Shown: positions 52,222-61,202 of the stretch, piece after piece
Layout: each line of letters opens with the position of its first letter
Position numbering within the stretch: the first letter of the stretch is position 1
Source of the DNA: an uncultured Clostridium sp.
Lineage (GTDB): Bacteria > Bacillota > Clostridia > TANB77 > CAG-508
Reading direction: 5' to 3'
DNA length: 64,000 nt
NCBI GenBank assembly: GCA_900553945.1
Contig: USFR01000008.1
Location: forward strand, 21,537-85,536
Program-made: the position numbers and the translations under genes
The notes under the pieces: model-generated
Seen by the model: the letters and a program-made list of their open reading frames with translations, nothing else
Told to the model about the DNA's origin: nothing
Databases searched by the model: none

Positions 52222-54192
52222 TTAGCTCATTCTATTTACAAAATCATCTACATCTTGAGCTGGATTTCTACTTCCAGCTGCTTTTCTATTTTCATATAAA
52301 GCATTTACGGACTTAGCCATATTCTTTGTTTGAATTGCTGTTACAACTCTTCTCTCTTCAGTTGTCCATGCATGTCCTAATGGATTTGTTGCTGGGTTAG
52401 TGAAATCTAAGGTTGGATCTAATGCCATATCTTGAATAGCTTTTAAATGTTGCAATCCAGCTGCGGTAGTTGTGTTGTAGGCTGTTGGATTTGATCTGCT
52501 TAAATCTCTTAATGCATCTTGTATATTTGTATCTAAGTGATTCATATTTGTTCCAATTAAGCTTTGCACATATGCTCTTAATTGATTTCTTGCTGTTCTA
52601 TTTGTTGTATAGTTATTAAATCTAAATGTATTATTGTGCGAAATTAAATCTGAGAATCTCTTTAAATCTTTTTGGCTTATTTCCATCTCTTGTTTGCTTC
52701 CTGGGCCACCTCTATTTCCGTACATTATGCCACGGGCTGTGTCATATGCTTGCATTCCAACTTGCATTGCATTAGCTTTTGTATTAAGTCCCATTTCATA
52801 TGATGCTCCTGCTATACCAGCTCCAATAGGAATACTTTCTGCTACCACTCTTTTTACTGCTTTTCCTGTTTCCGTGTTACCTGCTGCCTTTGCTGCTGCT
52901 GCGACTCTACTATTTTTAACAGCTTGCACTGGTTTCATATTTCCAACTTTAGTAGCAACATTTTTACCAAATTCTGTTTTAGCTACCGCACCAGCTGCAC
53001 TTCCAGCAATTTGTCCTGCTCTTTTTGCAACATCACCTATTGCTTTAACTGTAAATCCAGCTGCAACAGTATCTGCAAGGCTTGATGCTTCTTTAAATCC
53101 GAATATCTTTTTAACAATTCCTTCTGCAGTCCACATAAATTTCATACAAATAATTGCTAATATCATTTTTGCTAATGATGCTTTTGTTCCTAAAGTATTC
53201 ATTATTGTTGAAATAAAAACTAAATATATAATACAGTGAAATGGTTGTATTAATACATTAAACATGAATTCTTTCATCCATGTATTTAAAGCTTGTGCTT
53301 TTGCATCTTTTACTTTATCAATTGCATATGTAATTGTAATTAGAGGTGAAATTATTATTAAAAATCCTATTGTTAACATACGTTTTATGTATGTTACTAA
53401 AAAAGCAGTTGTCATACCAATTAAAGCAATATATACAATAAATGCCGTCCATGAATTCGTTGCTCTAATTGACGTTGCTGACATTATTATTAATTTATTT
53501 ACAATTCCACTACCTATCGTTGCTCGTGCAGGTGCAGCTAACATAGCTACAAAAGCATTATTAGCTTCGATTGTAAATATTATTATATAATTTAAAAGGA
53601 ACAATATTACAAAACTTACAATCCAATCAGTTAACATTCTTTTATATTGTGCTTGTTCTGACGCTACTGTTGATATGGCCATTCTAATTCCTATATATAT
53701 TAAAACTGCCAATAGAACTATAATTGCAAGTATTCTCAAGATATAATACCAAGTTGCTATATTAGTTCTAATTGTATTTACAACACTAGTTTCTCCAGTA
53801 AAATTAAAGAAATCTATTTCTGTAATTCCTACTCTATTAAATAAAATATCATCTGGTGTTAAAAAACCTTCAATTTTATCTCCACCTATTTTAGCAATTT
53901 GTCCTATTAGACCTTGAAATGCCATTCCAATTAATAGGAACATAATCTGTGGAATTTTACTTAATATACCAACTAATCCATCTACTCCTGTTCCAATTAC
54001 AGATAAAGCTGATGTTAAAACTCCATCACTTTCTAATTCTTCTTCATCAATTTCGTTTACAACTGTTGCACTACTTGTATTTCCAGTTGCCTGTACTACT
54101 GTGGCAGGTGTTGCAAACAGTGAGTTAAAAAGATTAATTAATGTTATAAAAACTATGATACAACTCGCTAGTTTCTTAAATCTCCTTTTCAT
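52222..54192 (-). CDS. VirB6/TrbL-like polytopic channel protein with long cytosolic tail
   Basis: A 656-aa protein. The signal helix (about 8-27) is followed by about eight membrane helices to residue 375, including the block IYIGIRMAISTVASEQAQYKRMLTDWIVSF shared with the two other VirB6-like proteins of the locus. Then a hydrophilic Ala-rich tail of about 280 residues follows (AVKNSRVAAAAKAAGNTETGKAVKR...). VirB6-type proteins form the inner-membrane passage of type IV machines. AAAGGAG precedes the ATG; the upstream VirB6-like gene is 17 bp away. Confidence 0.8.
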   Translation of the reverse strand: MKRRFKKLASCIIVFITLINLFNSLFATPATVVQATGNTSSATVVNEIDEEELESDGVLTSALSVIGTGVDGLVGILSKIPQIMFLLIGMAFQGLIGQIAKIGGDKIEGFLTPDDILFNRVGITEIDFFNFTGETSVVNTIRTNIATWYYILRILAIIVLLAVLIYIGIRMAISTVASEQAQYKRMLTDWIVSFVILFLLNYIIIFTIEANNAFVAMLAAPARATIGSGIVNKLIIMSATSIRATNSWTAFIVYIALIGMTTAFLVTYIKRMLTIGFLIIISPLITITYAIDKVKDAKAQALNTWMKEFMFNVLIQPFHCIIYLVFISTIMNTLGTKASLAKMILAIICMKFMWTAEGIVKKIFGFKEASSLADTVAAGFTVKAIGDVAKRAGQIAGSAAGAVAKTEFGKNVATKVGNMKPVQAVKNSRVAAAAKAAGNTETGKAVKRVVAESIPIGAGIAGASYEMGLNTKANAMQVGMQAYDTARGIMYGNRGGPGSKQEMEISQKDLKRFSDLISHNNTFRFNNYTTNRTARNQLRAYVQSLIGTNMNHLDTNIQDALRDLSRSNPTAYNTTTAAGLQHLKAIQDMALDPTLDFTNPATNPLGHAWTTEERRVVTAIQTKNMAKSVNALYENRKAAGSRNPAQDVDDFVNRMS

Positions 54193-54209
54193 TTTCTTGC
54201 TCCTTTATA

Positions 54210-55451
54210 TTATTTCAATTTTTTAATTGGCACATATTCTGACATTGAGTGAATTGATGACATACTTCTCATTTTGAATATATTCTTAACTATCTTTTCT
54301 GCTCTTGATAGAGCCATAAAAAAGATTACTGCTAAAAATGGTGCAACTTTAAAAATTTCATTTGCTGTAACTATACATACTAAATATACTCCAGCATGTA
54401 ATGGTTGTATAAATGCATTTACCATATATTCTTCTAACCAGTTATTATATGCACCAGCTTTACCACCTTTTCCTGCTATTTGTGTTTTAGTTGCAGAATA
54501 GGTAATTGTTATTAATGGAGAAATTACTATTAAAAATCCCATTCCCAAAAACCTAAATAAGTACATAAAGAAAAATTTAACTTGGTAAAACGTCATTACT
54601 AGATACATACAAATTACTGCAACATATGACCATCCATTAATTACATTTAGTAAATTTATAGTTTGAGATATTATTGATTTTTCAAATCCTGCTCCTGTTT
54701 TTAAAGAGAAGAACATTGCAACTAACGCTTCTGATATGGTATTTATACATATTATTATGTATGGTGTTACAAACAATAGAACCATACTCACAATCCAATC
54801 TTTTAGCATGCTTTTATATTTTGCCATTTCTGATGCTACTGTTGATATTGCCATACGTATTCCTAAATATATAAGCATTGCTAATTGAATTACTAAAGCA
54901 AAGACTCTCATTATATAATAGAATGTTGCAACAGATGTTTTTATAGCTTGATTTACATCATTTTTATTTTTTTCTATATCAAAGAAATCTGTGTCAAACA
55001 AATCAATTTGATTAAAAACTGTATCTTCAATTGTAAACCAGTTAATTGAATATCCGCCAGGTATTCCAATTGTCGAACGCAAATCCTTACTCCACGCTGT
55101 TACTGTGTCTCCCTTTATTAAAAGTTGACTTGCTCCTCTTGTTGTTATTGTTAACAAGCCTGAAATAACGCCAACTCTCATTGCAATCATAGAACCAAGT
55201 CCAGCAGCTAATGATGATAAAAGAGAAATTGTATTGCCCATTTGCTTGGTCTTTGTTCCATTTTCTGTTGTTATATCTGCTTTTCCATCTTGTATCATCT
55301 TATTCCATGAACTTTCACCATAATTTTTTTGAATTGCATCAAAATCCTCAGTATTCACTTCCAACTTTTTTTCTTTGGCATATATGAAATTAGGTATTAA
55401 AGTATTTGCTAATAATACTACTATTATCAGCCATACTAGCTTTGTTCTCAT
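54210..55451 (-). CDS. VirB6/TrbL-like polytopic channel protein
   Basis: A 413-aa protein: signal helix (1-25), an extracytoplasmic segment of about 150 residues with small hydrophobic patches, then six to seven membrane helices. It contains YLGIRMAISTVASEMAKYKSMLKDWIVSM and the NNWLEEYMVNAFIQPLHAGVYLV block. It ends shortly after the last helix (SMSEYVPIKKLK), lacking the long tail of its paralogue. AAAGGAG precedes the ATG. It follows the VirB4 ATPase gene by 17 bp. Confidence 0.8.
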   Translation of the reverse strand: MRTKLVWLIIVVLLANTLIPNFIYAKEKKLEVNTEDFDAIQKNYGESSWNKMIQDGKADITTENGTKTKQMGNTISLLSSLAAGLGSMIAMRVGVISGLLTITTRGASQLLIKGDTVTAWSKDLRSTIGIPGGYSINWFTIEDTVFNQIDLFDTDFFDIEKNKNDVNQAIKTSVATFYYIMRVFALVIQLAMLIYLGIRMAISTVASEMAKYKSMLKDWIVSMVLLFVTPYIIICINTISEALVAMFFSLKTGAGFEKSIISQTINLLNVINGWSYVAVICMYLVMTFYQVKFFFMYLFRFLGMGFLIVISPLITITYSATKTQIAGKGGKAGAYNNWLEEYMVNAFIQPLHAGVYLVCIVTANEIFKVAPFLAVIFFMALSRAEKIVKNIFKMRSMSSIHSMSEYVPIKKLK

Positions 55452-55468
55452 GAATTCTCCTTTTCTTG

Positions 55469-57445
55469 CTATCTATTTTCTGCTCTTAATGCTGCTAATT
55501 TATTCATATTTGTTTCTATAAATTCAAATTCTTTCTTTGTAGGTTGTATTGCTATGATTGCTGTATCTTCACCTACTTTTAATAAACCTTCTCCTCTTTG
55601 GCATGTTGTCAAGAAATACGCTTCACCATCACTTAGTTTGAATACTTCTTTGATGTATTGTATTTCTGATTTATCTTGTGCTAAAAATAGCTTTGTATCT
55701 GAAGATGTAAGAACTGCTTCAACTTCTTTTTTCTCATAGAAGTCTTGAAATCTCTGTGACATAACTGCTAGAGAAACGTTTCTTTTTCTAGCACGTCTTG
55801 CCATTGTGTTTAAGAAATCAACAGCTTCTGGATATGGAAGTAACATCCAAGCCTCATCAATAAGAACTCTTTTCTTTGAAGCCTTTGATTTATCTTCACT
55901 GTTTTTCTTAACATATTTTTCCCAAATCCATGAAAGAAGAACTTGTTGTGCAAGTGGTCTTGCAAATCTTTCCTCTAATTGTGAAATATCTAAGTTTATA
56001 AATGGCATTCCTTCTAACAATTCGAATGTTGATTGTCCATCAAAGTAAGCCATCTGACCATTATATGCTCTAACATATTGTCTCATAACTTTTATTAAAT
56101 AACTATAATGGAATCTATAATCTGGGTTTGTATTTTCTTCTGCTTTTCTTAAAATTCTTGCATACCAACTTCCTATTGTTGGCATATCTTTTTTCTCTTT
56201 TTCTAGTTTGTTTCTAACTAGTCCTGAATTATTTCTATAAAGACTATCTACATTACTGTTTATACCAATTGATTCGTATTCTTCTGCAACAGATTCTGAG
56301 ATAATCTGTTTTGTTAATTCGTTTACTTCTTTACTTCTTGTACTACCTCTTGCCATTGTTAGTAGAGATTGTGTTACGTCTTCTACTTTATTCTCAACAT
56401 TTAGAACTACTCTTTCTCTTCCTGTTATTTCATCTCTAACAATTTCTGGCTCTATATCAAAAAGATTAATAATTGTTTTTGAATTTGGACTGATTATTAC
56501 GTTTACTCCTCCAAGAGCTTCTGCAACCACTCCATATTCACCTTCAGCATCTAGCGCTAAGCTTTCAATTCCCATTAATACAGATGATCTAGCTGTTAAT
56601 GTTTTTATTGTAACACCTTTACCAGCACCAGACTTACCAAATATAACCATGTTGTAATTTGTAAGCGTTGGGCTGAAATTATCAAATAATATTGGTAATC
56701 CTGTTTGTCTATTAAATCCTAGTGGAATACCTTTTTCATGTCCAATTTCTGATGTAAAGAATGGGAATACTGTTGACATTGAACGTCTGTCAAATGTATG
56801 TATTTTTCTAATTTTATTATCCAAAAATGGCATATTGCTTCTGAATGCTTCATCTTGAATTGCCCATGCTGGTTTAACACCAATCAAGTTCTTTGACATT
56901 TCTGCTGAAAGTAATTCTGTATATTTATCAAGTTCTGCTATACTATATGCAAATAGTGTACATATAATTGATGCATCAAATAGTTTATTAAATCCTGCTG
57001 CAATTTGATCTCTAAGCTCTTCAGCTTCAGCTCTTTTTTGGGCTAAGATTCTCTCTCTGTTGATATCTCCTCTATCCCATGCAACAATTCTTTCAGACTC
57101 TAACTCGTTAATTGTTCTATTTAACTCTGTTTGAGATGTATTTTCTCCTACTGGATTTATAAATACAGACACATTTAAATCTCCAAATGTATACATTCCT
57201 CTTAAGAATTCTGGAAAAGTACACATTCTTGGGATTGTTGAAACTATCATACTTCTTGCATATCTTGTTCTTCCTGCTGCTATTTGTAGATAATTTGGAT
57301 TTGATGCATCTATTCCTGCTGGTGCAATTAAATCTTTAAGTCCTTTTCTATTTTTTTCTAGAAAGCTAGCTGCTTCTTTTTCTTCTTTTTTCTCTTCTAG
57401 TATCTCTTCTTCATTATTGTTTGCTTGTTTTTGGTTTTTCTTCAT
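55469..57445 (-). CDS. virB4: VirB4-family secretion ATPase
   Basis: A 658-aa cytosolic ATPase, the motor common to all type IV secretion systems. A charged N-terminus (Glu/Lys-rich, first 50 residues) precedes a partial N-domain (TRYARSMIVSTIPRM, SVFINPV). The ATPase core then has Walker A IFGKSGAGKG (about 266-275) and Walker B VLIDEAWMLLP (about 530). AVMSQRFQDF and LAQDKSEI follow, typical of TraC/VirB4 proteins. It is shorter than usual (about 800 aa) because much of the N-terminal domain is encoded by the gene immediately upstream. Confidence 0.92.
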   Translation of the reverse strand: MKKNQKQANNNEEEILEEKKEEKEAASFLEKNRKGLKDLIAPAGIDASNPNYLQIAAGRTRYARSMIVSTIPRMCTFPEFLRGMYTFGDLNVSVFINPVGENTSQTELNRTINELESERIVAWDRGDINRERILAQKRAEAEELRDQIAAGFNKLFDASIICTLFAYSIAELDKYTELLSAEMSKNLIGVKPAWAIQDEAFRSNMPFLDNKIRKIHTFDRRSMSTVFPFFTSEIGHEKGIPLGFNRQTGLPILFDNFSPTLTNYNMVIFGKSGAGKGVTIKTLTARSSVLMGIESLALDAEGEYGVVAEALGGVNVIISPNSKTIINLFDIEPEIVRDEITGRERVVLNVENKVEDVTQSLLTMARGSTRSKEVNELTKQIISESVAEEYESIGINSNVDSLYRNNSGLVRNKLEKEKKDMPTIGSWYARILRKAEENTNPDYRFHYSYLIKVMRQYVRAYNGQMAYFDGQSTFELLEGMPFINLDISQLEERFARPLAQQVLLSWIWEKYVKKNSEDKSKASKKRVLIDEAWMLLPYPEAVDFLNTMARRARKRNVSLAVMSQRFQDFYEKKEVEAVLTSSDTKLFLAQDKSEIQYIKEVFKLSDGEAYFLTTCQRGEGLLKVGEDTAIIAIQPTKKEFEFIETNMNKLAALRAENR

Positions 57446-57463
57446 TACAAATCCTCCTTATCC

Positions 57464-58603
57464 TTAGTCTTCTTTTTGTGGTTTAATTTTTGCATTCTTA
57501 ATTTCTTCTTTAGCACCTTTATAAGTAGCCTCATCCATTTGTTCTTTATATTCTTCTACTAATTCAGTAGCTTTTTCTTTTATTCTTTGCTCTCTTTTTA
57601 ATTGTTCTATTTGTTTATATTTATCAGCTCTAACTATACTTTCTGTTGCTAATTCAAGAGCTTGGTCTGCTATTTCAGCATCTAATTTCTCTTGTTTCTT
57701 TTCTAGCACATCTTTTCCTGTTGAATATAATGCATCATATTGACCATCTAAAGCTTTAGAGAATTGTAATAATTCTGAATCATCTCTGTTATAAGCAATA
57801 TATAATAATTCACATATTTCTTCTGAACTTAAAATTCTACTTGTTACTTCCGAAGCTTGTAATGAACGTATTGCTGTTTGTGCTCTTGTATATAATTCAG
57901 AGAAACACATTCCGTCTATTTCTTCTTGTGGAGTATCAGCACTTGCTCCTGCCTCACTTGCATAGTATGAAAGAATTAAATATGTACGTTGTTGTAATAC
58001 GTTTTTATTTAAACTCATTCTTGCAACATATTCTGTTATATCTAATCCATAATCAAGAACTCTTTCTTTTCTTGTTTTTTCAAATTGAAGTTTTTGTAGC
58101 AGTCTTTCATTTTTTGTATCTTTTGCTGCCTGAATTCTAGTTTTTACTTTTTCAATATCCTGTGCTATTTCTGATACTTTATTTTTGTACTCATCAACTA
58201 TATCTCTTAAGTTTAAGCTTCTTGTTTGTATATATAATTGAATTGGAAATCTTAATGTGTTTAAGAATTGAACAAATCCTTCTTCAACTGCAATTTTCTC
58301 ATCTTCAGACATAAGATCATAGTTAACACCTGAACATTGAATAATCATTACATATTGTGATCTATTTTTTCTAATAATCATGTTGTCCTTTACTTCATCA
58401 AATTCCATAAACTTAAAAATTGATTCTCTTGGCATTCCATTAAAATCTTTTAATTCTTCATTTTCAATTCCTAATGCTTCTTCTTGTTCTTCCTCTTGTT
58501 TTCTGTTATTCATATAGACAATCAAACCATATGCTGCTATTAATGCAATAATTATAAAAACTAATATTGCTAAAACTATTTGTAATATAGTGATAAGATT
58601 CAT
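57464..58603 (-). CDS. Membrane-anchored VirB4 N-terminal-domain-like protein
   Basis: A 379-aa protein with one N-terminal membrane helix (about 5-30) followed by a domain that reads like the N-terminal part of VirB4/TraC proteins: FNGMPRESIFKFMEFDEVKDNMI, QYVMIIQCSGVNYDLMSEDE, LNTLRFPIQLYIQTRSLNLRD, and later LSYYASEAG. The rest is helical and charged. It lies 18 bp before the ATPase gene. I read this as a split VirB4 in which the membrane-binding half is a separate protein. It abuts the PrgI gene with no intergenic base. Confidence 0.75.
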   Translation of the reverse strand: MNLITILQIVLAILVFIIIALIAAYGLIVYMNNRKQEEEQEEALGIENEELKDFNGMPRESIFKFMEFDEVKDNMIIRKNRSQYVMIIQCSGVNYDLMSEDEKIAVEEGFVQFLNTLRFPIQLYIQTRSLNLRDIVDEYKNKVSEIAQDIEKVKTRIQAAKDTKNERLLQKLQFEKTRKERVLDYGLDITEYVARMSLNKNVLQQRTYLILSYYASEAGASADTPQEEIDGMCFSELYTRAQTAIRSLQASEVTSRILSSEEICELLYIAYNRDDSELLQFSKALDGQYDALYSTGKDVLEKKQEKLDAEIADQALELATESIVRADKYKQIEQLKREQRIKEKATELVEEYKEQMDEATYKGAKEEIKNAKIKPQKED

Positions 58604-58939
58604 CTATTTTTCCTCCTTTGTGTATACGTACATTTTTTTATTTTTATTAAATTTTATCCATCTTGCTATGATTTCACTTACAGGTTCTCCACCTATTTTT
58701 TTAGTTACTGGTAAACCAGATATTGTTGGGATTTTAAACGCACCTATCACATAACCTGCTAAAGCACATATCGCAGCAAGTACAATTCCAACTATTTTTA
58801 ATCCTATTAACATAAATATTAATAAAAATATTAACCCAACTAATAGTCCACATGCTGTTGCTATTAATGATTTAACTGTGAAAATATAAAAGATTCTAGT
58901 TTCTCCTCTTAGATTTCTAGGAATATAATATGTTCCCAT
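58604..58939 (-). CDS. PrgI-family (VirB3-like) membrane protein
   Basis: A 111-aa protein with two adjacent membrane helices (about 25-70) and a short cytosolic tail. The PrgI pattern is present: N-terminal YIPRNLRGETRIF and the FKIPTISGLPVTKKIGGEP region before the tail. PrgI/VirB3 proteins sit next to VirB4 and help place it at the membrane, which fits the gene order here. GGAGG precedes the ATG. Confidence 0.85.
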   Translation of the reverse strand: MGTYYIPRNLRGETRIFYIFTVKSLIATACGLLVGLIFLLIFMLIGLKIVGIVLAAICALAGYVIGAFKIPTISGLPVTKKIGGEPVSEIIARWIKFNKNKKMYVYTKEEK

Positions 58940-58962
58940 AATTTCCTCCTTTGTTAAATTTA

Positions 58963-59370
58963 TTATAAATTTGTGCTATTTAATACGTTATATACTATTT
59001 TCCAAATTGCTGTTGCACCTAAAACTACAACAGCAGAAACAACTAATCCTATTAATTGTTGTTTAAGTTTCGCCGCCACTTCTGGAGTAGCAAACATATA
59101 TTTAATACCCATAATTATCGTAACTGCAACAAGTACAAATACGCCAATTACAGTTAATATATTTATTACTGGAATTACAATTGCTTTTAAATCACTTGCA
59201 TTAACACCTGATTTATCTTGCTGTCCTTTACTTTTCCAATCCGTTAAAGCTGACTTCATTTCATCAAATGATTTTACTCTTACATCATCAGCTGCACTTA
59301 CAGCAGGTTGCAACATACTTATTAAAATTAATGTTGTAATAACCACAAAAATATATTTAAAGACTTTCAT
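58963..59370 (-). CDS. VirB2-like pilin, longest of four paralogues
   Basis: A 135-aa protein: signal peptide (1-26, ending SAA), a polar segment of about 40 residues (DEMKSALTDWKSKGQQDKSG), then two membrane helices around the loop IKYMFATPEVAAKLKQ. The KYM-P-AK loop is shared with the three pilins upstream and matches TrbC/VirB2-type pilins. The long polar N-terminus makes it the outlier, perhaps a tip or basal subunit. AGGAGG precedes the ATG, and a terminator upstream separates it from the previous pilin. Confidence 0.75.
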   Translation of the reverse strand: MKVFKYIFVVITTLILISMLQPAVSAADDVRVKSFDEMKSALTDWKSKGQQDKSGVNASDLKAIVIPVINILTVIGVFVLVAVTIIMGIKYMFATPEVAAKLKQQLIGLVVSAVVVLGATAIWKIVYNVLNSTNL

Positions 59371-59489
59371 GCCTTTTCCTCCTCATAATACTAGTTACTA
59401 TCATTATAATATACTTTTCCCCTTCTTTTCAACATTTTTTTACAATTGTAACTAGATTGTTATATATTTTCTTTACTTTATTCTAAAAA

Positions 59490-59522
59490 AATAAGACTAT
59501 ACCTTTCGTATAATCTTATCTT
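59490..59522 (-). terminator. Terminator between the third and fourth pilin genes
   Basis: GATAAGAtTATAC pairs with GTATAgTCTTAT around GAAAG and runs into a T-rich stretch on the minus strand. Confidence 0.7.
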
Positions 59523-59539
59523 CTGTCTTTTATTCGTTA

Positions 59540-59896
59540 TTAATTTAATGTTTCTGAAGTAAAGTTCTTTATTATTTGAATTACTCCAGATGCTGTAAAT
59601 GCAATGCATGCACCTACTATATATACAACTGCATGTTGTTTTATTTTGGCTTTATCGCTTGGTGCTGAAACCATATATTTTATTGCTAATACAATAAGCA
59701 TTATAGCTCCAATTCCAATTGCCACTACTTGAAATACTCCAATTGTAATTTCAATAAAATGTGTAAAACTTCCTGTTGCGTTGGCATTAGGTTCTATTCT
59801 ATCAGTTGCCATTGCAAAATTAGATAATATACTCAATACTAATATTATCATTATACAAGAGAGTAAAATTTTATTATAAATTTTATTTTTTCTCAT
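59540..59896 (-). CDS. VirB2-like pilin (third paralogue)
   Basis: A 118-aa protein with a signal peptide (1-30, ending AMA) and two membrane helices. The cytosolic loop IKYMVSAPSDKAKIKQHA and the end GVIQIIKNFTSETLN are nearly the same as in the pilin at 60352 (IKYISAAPSDKAEIKKSA, GIIQIIKNFATEAIG). They are clearly paralogues. AAGGA precedes the ATG, 13 bp after the second pilin. Confidence 0.8.
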   Translation of the reverse strand: MRKNKIYNKILLSCIMIILVLSILSNFAMATDRIEPNANATGSFTHFIEITIGVFQVVAIGIGAIMLIVLAIKYMVSAPSDKAKIKQHAVVYIVGACIAFTASGVIQIIKNFTSETLN

Positions 59897-59909
59897 AATT
59901 GGTTCCTTC

Positions 59910-60275
59910 CTATTTTAAAATTTCTCCTGCAAATGTTTCCGCTAATTTTACTAATGATACTGCTCCAAAAACTAACACACCGCCAATTATAAACGGTACT
60001 AATTTTGATTTAATATCAGCTTTTTCATTTGGAGAACTATACATGTATTTTATTGCTAGAACTAATGCTGCTATAACAGCTACACCTGCACCTATATATT
60101 GAAAAATACCTAATATAATATTACCTATATCATATAGTGAATCAACTCCCTTTAATCCTGGTTTATCATCCACTATTGTTGTTGGATCTATTTCTGCAAA
60201 AACACAACTTGTTAAACTTACTAAAAATAATATTACGATTAGTATACCTATTATTCTTGTTATTTTTTTATGCAT
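59910..60275 (-). CDS. VirB2-like pilin (second paralogue)
   Basis: A 121-aa protein: signal peptide (1-27, with a Cys at LTSC, ending VFA), a short acidic segment, and two membrane helices around IKYMYSSPNEKADIKSK. The C-terminus (LVKLAETFAGEILK) differs from the other paralogues. AAGGTG precedes the ATG. A strong terminator upstream isolates it from the first pilin. Confidence 0.78.
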   Translation of the reverse strand: MHKKITRIIGILIVILFLVSLTSCVFAEIDPTTIVDDKPGLKGVDSLYDIGNIILGIFQYIGAGVAVIAALVLAIKYMYSSPNEKADIKSKLVPFIIGGVLVFGAVSLVKLAETFAGEILK

Positions 60276-60293
60276 ATTCTCACCTTCTTTTTA

Positions 60294-60330
60294 TAAAAAA
60301 AGATTATCATAAGAAAATGATAATCTTTTT
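60294..60330 (-). terminator. Strong terminator after the first pilin gene
   Basis: AAAAAAAGATTATCAT pairs with ATGATAATCTTTTTTT. Placed after the first gene of the locus, it lets that pilin be made in excess of the rest. Confidence 0.88.
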
Positions 60331-60351
60331 TTATTATTCATTCCATTAATC

Positions 60352-60729
60352 CTAGTTACCATCACCAATTGCTTCTGTTGCAAAGTTCTTGATGATTTGG
60401 ATAATTCCTGAAGCTGCAAATAAAACAACTGCACCAACTATGTATGCTGTAGCACTTTTCTTAATCTCAGCTTTATCTGATGGTGCTGCAGATATGTATT
60501 TAATAGCTAATACTATTAACATGATAACTGCTATTGCGATACCAATAACTTGTGTAATACCTAATATAATATTTAAAATAGTACCAAATTTATTAGATGT
60601 TGTTCCACCTTGTCCATTTGGTGTATAGTTTACGTCAGCAAATGCAACATTGTGTATTGCCATTGAAAATAATACAACCATTAATGCTATAGAAAGTATT
60701 CTGAATATTGATTTCTTACTCATCTTCAT
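60352..60729 (-). CDS. VirB2-like pilin (first, probably major)
   Basis: A 125-aa protein: signal peptide (1-31, ending AFA), a short polar region with GQGGTTSNK, and two membrane helices around IKYISAAPSDKAEIKK. This is the classic VirB2/TrbC two-helix pilin, whose subunits polymerise into a pilus or channel. It is the first gene of the locus, has a good promoter and AGGAGG site, and is followed by its own terminator, so it should be the most abundant subunit. Confidence 0.82.
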   Translation of the reverse strand: MKMSKKSIFRILSIALMVVLFSMAIHNVAFADVNYTPNGQGGTTSNKFGTILNIILGITQVIGIAIAVIMLIVLAIKYISAAPSDKAEIKKSATAYIVGAVVLFAASGIIQIIKNFATEAIGDGN

Positions 60730-60786
60730 CTCTTTTCTCCTCCTTTTTTATATTAGAATTAATCATTTTTTTCCTTATATAATTTG

Positions 60787-60815
60787 ATTTTAGCACACTT
60801 TATTTTTTTTGTACA
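60787..60815 (-). promoter_or_regulatory. Promoter of the pilin/secretion locus
   Basis: On the minus strand TGTACA (60815-60810), a 17-base spacer, TAAAAT (60792-60787), with TG just before the -10. The first pilin start is 58 bases downstream. Confidence 0.55.
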
Positions 60816-60896
60816 GCTTTTTTTGATATTTTTTATTTTTCTTGCATGTAAACTTTATTTTTAGTAATATTTATTAATTTTTTGAATATAATTGTA

Positions 60897-60926
60897 TTGA
60901 CAAGAGGATATGATGCGTGCTATAAT
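60897..60926 (+). promoter_or_regulatory. Promoter of tRNA-fMet
   Basis: TTGACA (60897-60902), an 18-base spacer, TATAAT (60921-60926), with TG one base before the -10. The tRNA begins 25 bases downstream. Confidence 0.85.
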
Positions 60927-60950
60927 AGTTTATGAACTTGGTTATAACAT

Positions 60951-61026
<76 letters not shown>

Positions 61027-61032
61027 AACATT

Positions 61033-61070
61033 AAAAAATACTGAAAACATTAAGTTTTCAGTATTTTTTG
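61033..61070 (+). terminator. Terminator of tRNA-fMet
   Basis: AATACTGAAAAC pairs with GTTTTCAGTATT around ATTAA and is followed by TTTTG. Confidence 0.85.
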
Positions 61071-61081
61071 TTTTAATTTCT

Positions 61082-61124
61082 AAAAAACTACACATTGCTC
61101 TACAAAGCTATGTGTAGTTTTTTT
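61082..61124 (-). terminator. Terminator of the third giant surface protein gene
   Basis: AAAAAACTACACAT pairs with ATGTGTAGTTTTTT, with an inner AGC/GCT pair, 79 bp past the stop at 61203. Confidence 0.75.
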
Positions 61125-61202
61125 ATTACTAACTATAATACAAAAATTAATTTCAGTGTTATCAATTGTTTAGGATTATTTTTCAATTAATTTTTATAGC
61201 AT

